64,000 nucleotides of DNA. Origin: Pirellulaceae bacterium (lineage in GTDB: Bacteria > Planctomycetota > Planctomycetia > Pirellulales > Pirellulaceae). Positions within the stretch are counted from its first letter, which is position 1, and every line of letters begins with the position of its first letter. A program made the translations under genes and the position numbers. The notes below the pieces were generated by a model. The model saw nothing but the letters and a program-made list of their open reading frames with translations. It was not told the DNA's origin and ran no database searches. The DNA lies in the NCBI GenBank assembly GCA_026004775.1, contig BPJU01000006.1, positions 62,001-126,000 on the forward strand. Direction: 5' to 3'. Below are positions 1-9,721 of this stretch, in pieces.

Positions 1-938
1 AGTTCCCGAGGCGGTTTCTTGCCGCCGTCGTACCAGACCAGCTTCACCGGTGGGCGGCCGTTCCGCGCCGGGAACTCATACGTGATGACTGACCAGGCCG
101 GATAAGTTTCGCCATTGTGACCCGGTGTTTCGGCCACCACCGAAATCGGGTCCCGCAGATCCAGCGCCATATAGGCCATATTGAGCGTATGGCAGGCCAT
201 ATCACCCAAGGCTCCGGTTCCAAAGTCCCACCAGCCGCGCCACTTGAACGGGTGATAGGCTGGATGATACGGCCGATAAGGGGCAGGACCGATAAACTCG
301 TCCCAGTGCACTTCGGGAGGACAGGGAGGCGTGTCCTTGGGCCGATCGATGCCCTGGGGCCAAATCGGCCGATTTGTCCAAACATGGACCTCTTTGACGG
401 CCCCAATGACGCCCGCCTTAATCAGAGCGGCACTCGTTCTTAAATTCGTTTCGGCAGTACCTTGATTGCCCATCTGGGTGGCGACTTTTTTCTCGCGAGC
501 AATCTCAGCCAGCCGCCGAGCTTCCCAAATCGAATGGGTGAGCGGTTTCTGGGTGAAGCATGCTTTGCCCAAATTCATGGCCATGGCCGAGGCGACTGCG
601 TGGGTATGATCGGGCGTGCTGACGGTCACCGCATCGATCTTGCCGGCCATTTCATCGAACATCTTGCGGAAGTCGAAATACTTCTTCGCTTCGGGCCACT
701 TGTTGGCTGCCCGTTCCAGATTCCGCTCGTCGATGTCACAGATCGCCACCATGACGCCGTGAGCGGCTGCGTCTGCCGAGTCACTGGAGCCTTTGCCCCC
801 CACACCGATACTGGCGAAGTGGATCGTTTCGATGGCTGACCGAGACGGGCGCGGCGACACGCCGCCGGCGGCCCAAAAGCCAACACCCGTAGCGGCCATC
901 GCTTTGATGAATCGACGACGATGCGTTCTGTGCGGCAT
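1..938 (-). CDS. Gfo/Idh/MocA-family oxidoreductase, TAT-exported, 3' end cut by window
   Basis: The frame is open from an ATG at 938 to the left edge, about 312 codons with the C-terminus missing. The start is set by AGGAGG six bases upstream. The N-terminus [13 protein letters not shown] carries a twin-arginine motif (RRRFIK) followed by an Ala/Gly-rich hydrophobic stretch, so export by the Tat pathway is likely. A Rossmann-type GVGGKG loop follows near residue 50, then an STPDHTHA segment and a TQKPLTHS segment in the place of the family EKP motif. These proteins are usually NAD(P)-dependent dehydrogenases of sugars or polyols, and Tat-exported versions are abundant in planctomycetes. The substrate cannot be told. 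It lies downstream of truB on the same strand, but the 540-bp gap argues against an operon. Confidence 0.88.
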   Translation of the reverse strand, partial: MPHRTHRRRFIKAMAATGVGFWAAGGVSPRPSRSAIETIHFASIGVGGKGSSDSADAAAHGVMVAICDIDERNLERAANKWPEAKKYFDFRKMFDEMAGKIDAVTVSTPDHTHAVASAMAMNLGKACFTQKPLTHSIWEARRLAEIAREKKVATQMGNQGTAETNLRTSAALIKAGVIGAVKEVHVWTNRPIWPQGIDRPKDTPPCPPEVHWDEFIGPAPYRPYHPAYHPFKWRGWWDFGTGALGDMACHTLNMAYMALDLRDPISVVAETPGHNGETYPAWSVITYEFPARNGRPPVKLVWYDGGKKPPRE

Positions 939-1480
939 ACTGTTCCTCCTGTGTAATGCACTTCAGGTCGGTTTAAACCGTGCCGGGACAGCCACGTGCC
1001 GCCCGACTGTTGAAAGTATCCCACGGCCGAGCCGTTTTCAATTGCGGTTCCGGCATTTTGTTGGGCTGACGCGCATTGCCTGCCCGGCCGCCGGCCCGCA
1101 TGCCAGGCGAACGCGGCGGACGAAAAGGCCACGCGGCTTTCTCGAAATGCCGTTAATTATGGCGAGCCGGACTTGGGCAGCAACGCTTCGACGGCTGGCC
1201 GTGAAGGTAGCGATCTCTGCGCTCCAGGGCAACACGGCCAGCAAGGTCCGGCCGCCGCAGCAAAACCCAACGCGTGGTCAAACGGCTGGCCTTCTAGCGG
1301 GGGCACTGCCGGCGCTTCATTATCGACATCCCCAGCCGCCGAGGCATCCACAGCATCCACCGCACCGGCCCGTCCCATCAGGCACCACGAGATCCATGTT
1401 AGCCGCGCCGATGACGACAATCATCGTGTGTCACTCCGGCATGCAACCGCCTGATTTCTGCGCCCGCTTGCGGTGACCTC
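939..1480. other. Intergenic stretch, no supported gene
   Basis: These 542 bases lie between the truB stop and the start of the exported oxidoreductase. Several open frames exist on both strands, but none has a ribosome binding site, a recognisable domain or protein-like composition. The oxidoreductase promoter presumably lies in the part nearest 940; no clear -35/-10 pair is visible. Confidence 0.5.
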
Positions 1481-2374
1481 TCAGGACTCTGCCATCGAAC
1501 TGCCGGGTGGAGCCAAATTGATCACCGGACGGAATTTTCCACCGGCCGCTCGTTCGAGGATCGCTATCGGTTGCCCTGCGGCATTTACCGCCACCAGCTC
1601 GCGTGCGCCATGCGGCGCGGGGGCAAGCCGTATCCATTGTCCATTGGATAAAGCACGCTGCTGGGAATTGTCGAGCATGATTTGAGGCCATTCGCCCAGC
1701 GCCACTATTGGCTCGATCATGTGTGCCAGGACGTCTTCGACATGGCGGTATTGTTCTAAAGGTACGGCATCTGCCAGTGTGAAGTTCCCGACCGCTTCTC
1801 GTCGCAAGCTTACCATGATGGCGGCCGTATCGAGCCGCCGAGCAATATCACGCCCCAATGCTCGAATATAGGTACCCGCTCCACAGCGAACCACGATTTC
1901 CCACTCGGGCGGCTCATACGCGACCAACTCCAGCGAATAGACCTCGACCGTCCGAGCCTGGAGTTGCGGCTTGGTGCCTTTTCTGGCCAGGTGATAGGCT
2001 CGCTGGCCGGCGACCTTCACCGCCGAAAAATCGGGTGGCACCTGCTCGACCCGGCCAACAAACTTCCGGCATACTTCCTCCAGTTCTTCTCGGCTGGGCA
2101 ACGGCCCTTCCACCGGAGAGGCCGGCCCCTCGATATCATCAGTGGGACTCTGCCAGCCGAACCGAAATCGTGCTCGATATTTCTTGGGCTTTTGCTGCAC
2201 ATAGCTGATCAGTCGCGTCGCCGGACCGATCCCCAGAACCAGCACTCCCGTAGCCAGAGGATCCAGCGTGCCCGCGTGCCCCACTTTGGCCGGCGCAACC
2301 AGCTTTTGTATCACGTTGACGGCATCGCGAGACGTAATACCTTGGGGCTTGTCGATGTTCAGCCAGCCAAACAT
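1481..2374 (-). CDS. truB: tRNA pseudouridine(55) synthase TruB
   Basis: The 297-residue product converts U55 in the T-loop of tRNAs to pseudouridine in the cytoplasm. The family signature is complete: N-terminal LNIDKPQGITS, then GHAGTLDPLATGVL with the catalytic Asp at residue 38, a KKYRARFRFG strand, and CGAGTYIRALGRD in the C-terminal half of the catalytic fold. A PUA-like tail follows. Length is normal for bacterial TruB. It is flanked by unrelated genes rather than the common rbfA/rpsO neighbours and seems to be its own transcription unit. The ATG at 2374 starts directly at the conserved N-terminus. Confidence 0.96.
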   Translation of the reverse strand: MFGWLNIDKPQGITSRDAVNVIQKLVAPAKVGHAGTLDPLATGVLVLGIGPATRLISYVQQKPKKYRARFRFGWQSPTDDIEGPASPVEGPLPSREELEEVCRKFVGRVEQVPPDFSAVKVAGQRAYHLARKGTKPQLQARTVEVYSLELVAYEPPEWEIVVRCGAGTYIRALGRDIARRLDTAAIMVSLRREAVGNFTLADAVPLEQYRHVEDVLAHMIEPIVALGEWPQIMLDNSQQRALSNGQWIRLAPAPHGARELVAVNAAGQPIAILERAAGGKFRPVINLAPPGSSMAES

Positions 2375-2633
2375 GCTTGACAGACCTTATAGAAACGCGC
2401 TATTTTACTTTCACAAAGCAAAGCAATCATTATTCTGTCACGTGCAATTATCCTTGGCTAACGTATTTCGAAATTCCTGCCACACTGTGGTAGCAATGTT
2501 TTGCATGCAGAATTGATAATTTGCTTCGCAATGGTAATTCTTGCAATATGTGTTGGTAGTATATTAACAACGACTCTAGCAGTGCATTGGGGCATTGCCG
2601 GCAAGCAGGATTCGTAGTATTGCCCGCCATCGT

Positions 2634-4166
2634 CTACGGTGCCTCTTGGAGAGCCGGAATGGGCCAGCAATACAGCAATTTTGTTTCAGCGGGAGGGCGT
2701 TCTTCAAGGTGCGCGAGTTTCGCTCGTAGCTCGCTGCCGGTAACGCCCCCCATTTGCGCGAAACGCTCGATCTTGTTCTGCCAGAGCTGGCGGAAGCGGC
2801 CGTCCATTTTGCGAGCGTGTCCGAGCGGAAAGCGTACCATGCCGCTTTCCCAGGTGCGGTCGGCAGCCGTTAATTTCACCGATGCCGGGATGGCTTCCGG
2901 ATACGCTGCGTCGTAGTCCGAGCCTCCGTGGCGCACCTCGATCCGCTCCATCAATTGGCGGGTCATCGGATGAAAAAGTGCCGGAGGGTCGAAGTCTTCC
3001 GGCATCAGCATCAGGCTGTTCCAGTCACTGCTGCGGAGTTGGATCATCTTGCGCAGCAACGTCGCTGCCAGATAGTAGATACTGTGGTCGGCCGACTGGC
3101 GCGTCCGCGGATCGCGTTTGGCCGGATCAGCAATAATACTGTAAGCCGGTTCATAGAGAGCAATTTCAACAGAGCGGATTTCGTCTGCCGAGCGGGGCAG
3201 ATACCCGTGCCGGGAACACAGTTCCAGGAGTGCCTCGAGGGCACTGGCCGATTGGTGCTCGTAGATCCCCAGTTTGATGTGCATCTGCATCAGTGCAAAG
3301 CGGTCGCCGTGGGTGGCCAGTTGCAGATCGAACGGCGAGGAGCCGTGTTGGGTGGGAGGCTCAAACAAGCAGAACAGCGCCTGGGGATTACGGAATATAT
3401 CGGCCGGCCCGCGAAAGCCGGCCAGAGCCCGTTTGGCGGCCAGCACGGCCATCTCCGCGGCCAGGGCGGCCGATGCTCCTTTGGAATCCGACAAGTCGCG
3501 TCCGGCGCGAATGGCTCGGAACGGCACATAGTGGGCGACAACCAAGCCAATGGCTGATTCGATCTGGTCGACACTGGCATGGTGCAGCGCGGCGTAGACC
3601 ACCGCCGAGGCGATGGCGCCGTGGAGGACGTGGTCGATCTGGTAGCGGCGTAACGCGAACGCTTCCGCCAATCGACCTCGGATTTCATCCAAAGCGAGCA
3701 TCGCGCGAGCCAGCCGGCGACCGTCGCACGCTTGTTCGGCGGCCGCCGCTACCGGTACCGGATAGAAGTCATTGTGACCGAATTCACCCGCCCCGCTCTT
3801 GCGGAACGGGTCGTAGCCGAAATTCGTGCCGTTGGCATCCAACTCACGCACCGCCGCACAATTGGCTACCACCGCCTTCTCGGCTGCCACCGCAGTTGTG
3901 CTTCCGAAGCAGAACGCTCCAGGCTGACTGGGGTACTGGAGAGCCTCGGCCCGCAGCAGGGTGGGCGCCGAGTAGCGACGGGCCAGTGCTGCGACAGCAC
4001 ACGCCACGCTGTCGATATGAAACATCTCCAAGTGCCGGAAGACCTTCGGTTCAGGTTCCGGCCAATGCCCCGCAATAAATTGGATAGCGTATTGGGCGAG
4101 CCCACGAGCCTGGTTCGAATCGCGAGGCAACCAAACGCACCCGTCCTGTTCTTCCAGTCGTTCCAT
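2634..4166 (-). CDS. MmgE/PrpD-family protein (2-methylcitrate dehydratase-like)
   Basis: The 510-residue product resembles the MmgE/PrpD superfamily along its whole length: an all-helical N-terminal half with RHLEMFHIDSVACAVAAL, an ANGTNFGYDPFRKSGAG region, a DQIESAIGLVVAHYVPF helix, and a C-terminal domain with the LKLTAADRTWESGM-type segment near residue 450. Family members include 2-methylcitrate dehydratase and iminodisuccinate epimerase, so the substrate is not fixed by sequence alone. No prpB or prpC lies nearby, so a role in propionate breakdown is not supported by context. The start at 4166 has GGGGAA upstream. The gene is divergent from hemL. Confidence 0.8.
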   Translation of the reverse strand: MERLEEQDGCVWLPRDSNQARGLAQYAIQFIAGHWPEPEPKVFRHLEMFHIDSVACAVAALARRYSAPTLLRAEALQYPSQPGAFCFGSTTAVAAEKAVVANCAAVRELDANGTNFGYDPFRKSGAGEFGHNDFYPVPVAAAAEQACDGRRLARAMLALDEIRGRLAEAFALRRYQIDHVLHGAIASAVVYAALHHASVDQIESAIGLVVAHYVPFRAIRAGRDLSDSKGASAALAAEMAVLAAKRALAGFRGPADIFRNPQALFCLFEPPTQHGSSPFDLQLATHGDRFALMQMHIKLGIYEHQSASALEALLELCSRHGYLPRSADEIRSVEIALYEPAYSIIADPAKRDPRTRQSADHSIYYLAATLLRKMIQLRSSDWNSLMLMPEDFDPPALFHPMTRQLMERIEVRHGGSDYDAAYPEAIPASVKLTAADRTWESGMVRFPLGHARKMDGRFRQLWQNKIERFAQMGGVTGSELRAKLAHLEERPPAETKLLYCWPIPALQEAP

Positions 4167-4547
4167 GGCGGTATTCCCCGGCTATTGTTCGGCTGCTTTT
4201 GACTGAACCTGCCCCAAGCGACTTTGCCGCCCGCCGATCGCTTCGGCCTCCGCCTTTGCACAGGTGACGTAGCCGCCGCACATCGCAATTGGGTGGTGCT
4301 TATGGTTTTCGCCCAACCTTCGACCTTCGATCGCATCTGGTATGGGCAACTGGTACTACCTTGGGTGACACTAGTTGGCAGATTATAAAAGACGATCAGC
4401 CGAGCACAGTGGGCCGGTGGGTTCGGTTGGCAGCAGACGCCGGTAACGACCGGCTGTAGGGTTATCGGTAGTCGTTACGGATCAAGTGTGGATGGCGGCT
4501 GTGGCAGGCTGAGGTCGATGGGGCGTGTCCAAGTGGAGCGATCGGTG
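4167..4547. other. Divergent intergenic region between prpD-like gene and hemL
   Basis: These 381 bases separate two divergent genes and must hold both promoters. An in-frame upstream extension of hemL to 4488 is open, but it lacks conserved residues. No convincing promoter hexamers, riboswitch or hairpin was seen. Confidence 0.4.
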
Positions 4548-5855
4548 ATGCCATTGAGGAATCAAAAGAGCAGCGAAGCGTTCGCCCGTGCTCGTAAACG
4601 AATCCCCGGCGGGGTCAACAGTCCGGCTCGAGCCTTCGGCGCCGTGGGCGGAGAGCCGCTGTTCATCGAACGGGGTGAGGGCGCGTATTTGTTCGATATC
4701 GACGGGCACCAATACATCGACTACGTCGGTTCCTGGGGCCCCCTGATCCTGGGACATCGGCACCCGAAGGTGGTGGCGGCGTTGCGCGAGGCTTTGGAAA
4801 GAGGCACCAGCTTTGGGGCTCCCACCGAAGCCGAAACGCAATTGGCAGAGTTGGTGATCGAGGCGGTGCCGTCGATCGAAATGGTGCGGTTCGTCAACTC
4901 CGGCACCGAAGCGACGATGAGCGCCATACGGCTGGCTCGAGCCTATACGGGGCGGGACGTGATCATCAAATTCGCGGGAAATTACCATGGGCACGTCGAC
5001 AGCTTGCTGGTGGCCGCAGGCAGTTCGGCGGCGACGCTGGCCGTGCCGAACTCTCCTGGCGTCACCGAAGGCACCGCCCGGGATACGCTGGTCCTGGAAT
5101 ACAACGATGTGGCGGGGCTTGAAGAGGCGTTTGGCCGAATGGCTGATCGGATTGCAGGGGTGATTGTCGAGCCGGTGGCGGGAAATATGGGCTGCGTGCC
5201 CCCGTCGCCGGAATTTCTCCAGGCGCTGCGACGATTGACCCAAGCCCACGGGAGCCTGCTTATTTTCGACGAGGTGATGACCGGTTTTCGTGTGGCCTAC
5301 GGCGGGGCCCAGCAGCTTTACGGGGTGATGCCCGACCTTACCACGTTAGGCAAAATCATCGGCGGCGGGTTACCCGTGGGGGCGTATGGGGGGCGGGCCG
5401 AAATCATGGAACATGTATTGCCCAGCGGCAAGGTGTTCCAGGCAGGCACATTGAGCGGCAACCCGCTGGCGATGGCTGCCGGAATCGCCACATTGACCAC
5501 GCTCCGAGAGACGAACCCCTACGAGGCTCTGGAAAGCTCCTCGCAACGCTTGGCTTCCGGGCTGCTGGATGCGGCTCGACAGGCAGGACTTCCGGCTTCG
5601 GTCAATCAAGTCGGAAGCATGCTGACGCTGTTTTTCCACCCGGGGCCGGTGAACAACTGGAGTGATGCCTCGAAAGCCGATACGCGCCGCTTTGCCCAGT
5701 TCTTCTGGGAAATGATTAAGCGAGGCGTCTACCTTCCCTGCAGCCAGTTTGAAGCGATGTTCGTCTCGACTTGTCACACCGAACGGGAGCTGGATCAGAC
5801 GATCCAGGCGGCTCATCAGGCCTGTCTTCGAGTGGCACAGCAGGTGGCCTCGTGA
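4548..5855 (+). CDS. hemL: Glutamate-1-semialdehyde 2,1-aminomutase HemL
   Basis: HemL is a PLP enzyme that turns glutamate-1-semialdehyde into 5-aminolevulinate, the first committed tetrapyrrole precursor in the C5 pathway. The 435-residue product shows [13 protein letters not shown] at the N-terminus, the [17 protein letters not shown] cofactor-binding region, [20 protein letters not shown] with the PLP-ring Asp, and [17 protein letters not shown] with the Schiff-base lysine. The ATG at 4548 was chosen because it has GGAG upstream and places the conserved PGGVNSP motif at the usual distance; the frame stays open back to 4488 without homology. Its stop overlaps the GTG of tsaB by four bases, so the two are translationally coupled. 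Confidence 0.96.
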   Translation: MPLRNQKSSEAFARARKRIPGGVNSPARAFGAVGGEPLFIERGEGAYLFDIDGHQYIDYVGSWGPLILGHRHPKVVAALREALERGTSFGAPTEAETQLAELVIEAVPSIEMVRFVNSGTEATMSAIRLARAYTGRDVIIKFAGNYHGHVDSLLVAAGSSAATLAVPNSPGVTEGTARDTLVLEYNDVAGLEEAFGRMADRIAGVIVEPVAGNMGCVPPSPEFLQALRRLTQAHGSLLIFDEVMTGFRVAYGGAQQLYGVMPDLTTLGKIIGGGLPVGAYGGRAEIMEHVLPSGKVFQAGTLSGNPLAMAAGIATLTTLRETNPYEALESSSQRLASGLLDAARQAGLPASVNQVGSMLTLFFHPGPVNNWSDASKADTRRFAQFFWEMIKRGVYLPCSQFEAMFVSTCHTERELDQTIQAAHQACLRVAQQVAS

Positions 5856-6550
5856 ACCGAAGCGTTGTCGAGACGGATGCTCTGCTGGTCTTGGGGCTGG
5901 AGACGTCGCACGCACCCGGAGCCGTAGCGTTATTGGCCGGCGAGCGGTGCATCGAGCGGTGGTTGCCCGAGCAGCAATCGACCACCGCCTCGCTGTTGGT
6001 GGCCGCGCAGGAGCTTCTTAGCCAATGGGAGCGTAGCCCGCAGGATGTGGGACTGCTGTGTATCTCGCGTGGCCCCGGGTCGTTTACCGGTCTTCGCATT
6101 GCGATGACCGTGGCCAAGATTTGGGGTTACGTGCGTCATGTTCCGGTCGTCGCTGTGCCGACACCGGTGATTCTGGCAGCACAAATTCCGGCCGTGTTGG
6201 ACGAGCTATGGGTGCTGCTGGATGCCCAGCGCCGCGAGCTTTTCGCCCAAAGATTCAAGAAGCGTGAGGGCTGTTGGCAACCGGCCGGGCCGTGCCAGAT
6301 TATGTCGGCAGCCCAGTGGTGGGAAAGGCTCGAGAATCGCTGTCAGGTGGTGGGAACCGGGTGGCGGCGTGCCGAAGGGCGCGGTGGCGTGAAGGAGTCG
6401 CTGGTGGACGTTGGAGCGGCCAGCGCCTGGCGTCCGGCGGCTTCCACCTTGTGCCGAGTTGGATGGCATCTCTATCAAGAGGGGCAGGTAGCCGATCCGT
6501 GGACACTCGTGCCGGACTACGTTCGTCCAAGCGGCGCCGAGGAACGCTAA
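5852..6550 (+). CDS. tsaB: tRNA threonylcarbamoyladenosine biosynthesis protein TsaB
   Basis: TsaB is the actin-fold partner of TsaD in the complex that makes t6A37 in tRNAs reading ANN codons. The 232-residue product has the N-terminal strand [15 protein letters not shown] and the diagnostic [16 protein letters not shown] motif. The C-terminal half is weakly conserved, as is usual for TsaB. The start is taken as the GTG at 5852, which overlaps the hemL stop as GTGA and puts the first beta-strand about 13 residues in. Upstream in-frame ATGs lie inside hemL and would add a non-homologous leader. Pairing with hemL suggests co-transcription. Confidence 0.92.
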   Translation: MNRSVVETDALLVLGLETSHAPGAVALLAGERCIERWLPEQQSTTASLLVAAQELLSQWERSPQDVGLLCISRGPGSFTGLRIAMTVAKIWGYVRHVPVVAVPTPVILAAQIPAVLDELWVLLDAQRRELFAQRFKKREGCWQPAGPCQIMSAAQWWERLENRCQVVGTGWRRAEGRGGVKESLVDVGAASAWRPAASTLCRVGWHLYQEGQVADPWTLVPDYVRPSGAEER

Positions 6551-6920
6551 CCGGAACCGGTTGCGGCGAGCCCGAAGACATCCGCCCCTCGGCCGCCCGT
6601 CCAACGGCAACTACCCGCCTGTCCGAAGAACGGCCGCCGCATCGATTGCGGGTAATTCATCTAGTTTATTTCTTCGGACCAATGGTGCTTCGTCAAACGA
6701 TGGTTTCTGCTTACAAGGATTTCCGTTGGCCGCGGGCGCCCGACGTAGTCATTTTCCAGCCGATCATTTGCCGGCCGACGCCGCGCCGTTGGTCGTCGAG
6801 ATCAACGGATTTGGTGGTGACCATTCAATGGACCAATTGGCGAGTTTCTGTAAACCCGGAGTTGCGTGGGTGGGCTCTGTAAAGAACCGGGCGACGCGAT
6901 GACCAAGCCACCCCGAAAGA

Positions 6921-7069
6921 ATGGTGCCAGGCACTACGGTCCGCGGGCCAAATGTGGTGCCAGGCATTACGCTTCGCCGCCGAAAAACGAGGTGCCAGGC
7001 ACCACGCCAACCAGAAAAGGTGGTGCCAGGCACTAGCGTTACCGCGAAAAGCGTGGTGCCAGGCACTAC
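6921..7069. repeat. Five-unit cluster of REP-like palindromes (GGTGCCAGGC)
   Basis: Five copies of the near-palindrome GGTGCCAGGCAC begin at 6923, 6956, 6991, 7022 and 7055, spaced 31-35 bases apart, with mostly unrelated sequence between them. Each can form a short hairpin (GGTGCC/GGCACC around a single A). Short open frames here on both strands only echo the repeat as VPGT. The rest of the 6551-7318 gap shows nothing else recognisable. The cluster directly follows the 3' end of the REP-associated transposase homologue at 7319-8980, which is typical REP/RAYT geography. Confidence 0.8.
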
Positions 7070-7318
7070 GGTTTTGCCGGCCGGGCCACCAACCGATACC
7101 ACCCTAATTGTGGATAATGCTATAAGACAATATCGCTACTTCCCGGGCTCGCGTTCGCCCCGACAGCCACTACACCGCTCAGAAAAGCCTCAAGGAGAAG
7201 CCCAAAAGACCAATTACTGGTTCCTACGAGCCACCTCAGACAAGACTCTCACCCAGCAACGCCTTGCGGGCTGCTAAAAAAGCTTCCGAAAAACTGAACT
7301 TTCATCCATCACGGGACA

Positions 7319-8980
7319 CTAACTCGAGTCCAACCGATTCTCGTCCGAGCCTGCCCGCTCCTCGCGCTGCCTACGCAACACTGCCCGCCGCCGCCTCACC
7401 CAATCGTTAAACCCCAACAACTCCTTGGCGGTCCTCCGCGGATTACGCACCCACGCCTCGCCCGTCCGTATCACATCCGCTACCCGCAACCGCACCCGCT
7501 CGAGCACCCCGCGCAACCTCTCCAACTCCGCCTGCCCATACCCCAAGAGAAGCGCAACCACCCCCGCCAATTCGTCCGGATTCTCCCTTGCCGCCAATAA
7601 CCGCTCGACCCATTGTTGAACCTCTTCCTCCGTGCTCAAGCCGGGCAGTTGACAGGCTTGCCCCCACACCTGAAGCCAATGGGCCAAGTTCCGGCGCACC
7701 CTGTTTCGCAGATTCTCATCCAGCGGTTTTACCCGGAGCAATTCGTCCGTGATTTTCCAGTCACGCCCCGGGCGACGTATCCGCTCCTCTTCCACGTCGG
7801 CGCTCGGTTTCATCAGCCGCCAAATACGCCATGTGGCACCCAACCACCGCGAAAGCGCTACCCATTCGACCGGGTCGACCGGCCCGATGCCCGATATCCC
7901 GTGCCACTGGTCGACGTCGGTTGCCGGCCAGCCCTCCCTCCGGCAATCCACCGGACCTAACGCCAGCACTTCGCGTATTTCTTCCACATAGCCATCAATT
8001 TGTATTGGCTCAACAGCGCCGGCACTCGCCGCCCCATTTGCCTGCCGGCCTTGCCCTGATGCGTTTTGCCTTGATGTATTTTGCCGGGACGCATTTTGCT
8101 TGGATGGACTGTGCCGGGACGGATTCTGCCTTGATGGATGTTGCGCACCATCCGGCACGTGCAGCCCGCCCGCTACTACTAACCCCGATTCCAGCTCCAC
8201 ACCCGCCACCTGAATCCTGCGACCGTCCGGAGTCCGCAGCCCCGTGATCACCAATTCGTTGAGGTCCGTTACCACCTGGAGCAAGCTGTCGTCGTCTTCC
8301 AGGCCTTTCTCACGCATCAAACCCACATATCGGTCCCACAGCGAACCGCTGTGACACACCTCTGATATCGGGACCACACCGGTCGAGACCAGCTCGATTT
8401 CTTGAATCAATGCCACCAGGATCGAATGCGACTCGGCATTGACCGGCACCGAGCCATATCGGTCCGACCAAAAGTGGCCGCTCACCTGGTCCTCCCGGTT
8501 GAAGAGGATCGCCACGCGCTGCTTGACCACTTGTTCGAAGAAGGGCAGCGACGCCAATTGCCCGCGCCAATACTCAATAAACTCCACGTCCTGGCACAGC
8601 ACTTCCGGTGGCGGTGCATTACGCCTCCAGCGGATGCGGTGCTTTCTGCACCTCTTGGCAACCGGCCTGGGAAAAGCACGCTTTACGCGAAGCAGTATCT
8701 CCTCAGCCGACCAACTCTTCGCCCACTCCGGATGCACGTGCAGATAGCTTACCCAGGCGTTGGGCAGCACAGCCGTCGAATAGAGCTCCAACGAAAAGGA
8801 CGGAAGGTAGTGGTTACAAGTGTCGAGAATCGTTTTGCGCCTGTGGGCAAAATCCTTTCCTCGCAACGGGTTCTTACCCAGCAGGGCTTCCTGGCGAGAA
8901 CACTCCGAGATGCACGCTACCCGCACAGGTTGGCCGTCGGGCAAGATCTCATATCGAGCCGCACGTCCCATCGATGCCAC
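7319..8980 (-). CDS. REP-associated tyrosine transposase (RAYT) homologue lacking catalytic residues
   Basis: The 553-residue product aligns with the planctomycete branch of the IS200-like/RAYT family: an N-terminal CISECSRQEALLG segment, AVLPN near residues 70-74, WSAEEILLRVKRAFP, and later NREDQVSGHFWSDRYGS. Active relatives read N-H-x-H after the AVL(S/M) motif. Here the sequence is NAWVS, so both metal-binding histidines (positions 75 and 77) are replaced. The region that normally reads YVDLNPIRAG, which holds the nucleophilic Tyr, reads EIELVSTGVV. The C-terminal half is a long extension with a pentapeptide repeat. The intact 553-codon frame suggests the protein is kept for a non-transposition role, perhaps binding the REP cluster beside it. 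That role is inference. Confidence 0.7.
   Translation of the reverse strand: MASMGRAARYEILPDGQPVRVACISECSRQEALLGKNPLRGKDFAHRRKTILDTCNHYLPSFSLELYSTAVLPNAWVSYLHVHPEWAKSWSAEEILLRVKRAFPRPVAKRCRKHRIRWRRNAPPPEVLCQDVEFIEYWRGQLASLPFFEQVVKQRVAILFNREDQVSGHFWSDRYGSVPVNAESHSILVALIQEIELVSTGVVPISEVCHSGSLWDRYVGLMREKGLEDDDSLLQVVTDLNELVITGLRTPDGRRIQVAGVELESGLVVAGGLHVPDGAQHPSRQNPSRHSPSKQNASRQNTSRQNASGQGRQANGAASAGAVEPIQIDGYVEEIREVLALGPVDCRREGWPATDVDQWHGISGIGPVDPVEWVALSRWLGATWRIWRLMKPSADVEEERIRRPGRDWKITDELLRVKPLDENLRNRVRRNLAHWLQVWGQACQLPGLSTEEEVQQWVERLLAARENPDELAGVVALLLGYGQAELERLRGVLERVRLRVADVIRTGEAWVRNPRRTAKELLGFNDWVRRRRAVLRRQREERAGSDENRLDSS
8051..8140 (-). repeat. 15-bp tandem repeat inside the RAYT-like gene
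   Basis: Six imperfect 15-base units, each beginning on the plus strand near TTGCC and 15 bases apart, encode a run of (S/A)-(R/K)-(Q/H)-(N/S)-(P/A/T) pentapeptides (for example SRQNPSRHSPSKQNA). This is a likely slippage-prone, variable-length linker in the C-terminal extension. Confidence 0.75.
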
Positions 8981-9420
8981 CTCCGTTCGGCGCGCACGTC
9001 GCGGCCCACGGCGCTTGCCGAAACCCAGGATACCCCTGCTACCTTCTCGAATTCATCCACCGCCCTAAACACCAACAACAGGGCAGCCGATTCTTCGCGG
9101 TCGCCCCCGGTCAACTCAGCAGCACGCTTTTGACCGTTACCAAAAGCGGAAACGCGGACAGACGGTTGCTCAAGCCGTAGTTCCCGATAAAAAATCTTGC
9201 AGCACTTTGCGTCCGAGGCACTTGTCGCATGATCCGCCGTGCACCGGCTGACTACGGCCTGGCAAATGGTCGGGTATGGTTCAACGCCAAGCAGCGCAAA
9301 GCCCCTGGCGTGGACGCTGTGGGCGCGACTGCATCGCAAATGGCTGAGCGTTTTCGTGGCCGGCAACGGGAAGTTCGTTGCAGGTAAGCATGCAAAGTTT
9401 GTCCAAAAGTCCCCAAAAAC
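8981..9420. other. Gene-free stretch upstream of the RAYT-like gene
   Basis: No frame in these 440 bases has protein-like composition or a domain I recognise. A long minus-strand frame covers it (8917-9534), but it is only the decayed continuation of the IS630 remnant next door and an out-of-frame shadow of the RAYT-like gene. Confidence 0.5.
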
Positions 9421-9609
9421 TGTGGACCGGCGGTCAAATACCTCCGCGATTTGTTGGTCTGTCCAACCCGCACCGTTTGCGTCCGCCTTCGGCAGCATCT
9501 GAGGTCGCCGCACCTTCCGGATTTTCGGCGTCAATTAACGGATCACTCGCCGCCACTGCCGACGTTCGTGGTCCGTCAAGCGAACGTCCGTCAACTGAAC
9601 GGTATATTT
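9421..9609 (-). pseudogene. Remnant of IS630-family transposase N-terminus
   Basis: Reading 9609 down to 9421 on the minus strand gives KYTVQLTDVRLTDHERRQ, an in-frame TAA, then KVRRPQMLPKADANGAGWTD and QQIAEVFDRRST. This matches the N-terminal helix-turn-helix region of IS630-type transposases (usual form KYxVxLTDEER... LRRAQxLLKAD...GWTD). It has no start codon, contains an internal stop and ends abruptly where similarity is lost, so it is a short dead fragment. Confidence 0.75.
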
Positions 9610-9721
9610 CTACCGCGTGGCCGTCCTCCATGGCTAAGCATCTCGACTTACAAAACGCTTGGCCAGCAGAAAGCCGTTCAATCCAACTTCGTCAATCCCA
9701 ACTCGCCGCAGATACGAAACA

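Noticed and set aside
793-1476. 227-codon plus-strand frame upstream of truB
   Set aside because: It overlaps the start of the exported oxidoreductase antisense and has no signals or homology; it is a GC-rich shadow frame.
3293-4078. Long plus-strand frame over the MmgE/PrpD gene
   Set aside because: Antisense shadow; Arg/Pro-rich composition and no domain.
7022-7080. Sigma-54 promoter (TGGCAC...TTGC) in the REP cluster
   Set aside because: Only the TGGCAC half fits; the -12 element is missing, and TGGCAC is part of the palindrome itself.
6764-7277. Open frames on both strands reading VPGT repeats
   Set aside because: The palindromic REP units read the same on both strands; composition is not protein-like and no ribosome binding site exists.
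8917-9534. 205-codon minus-strand frame
   Set aside because: Only its first 38 codons resemble IS630 transposase; the rest is random and overlaps the RAYT-like gene out of frame.
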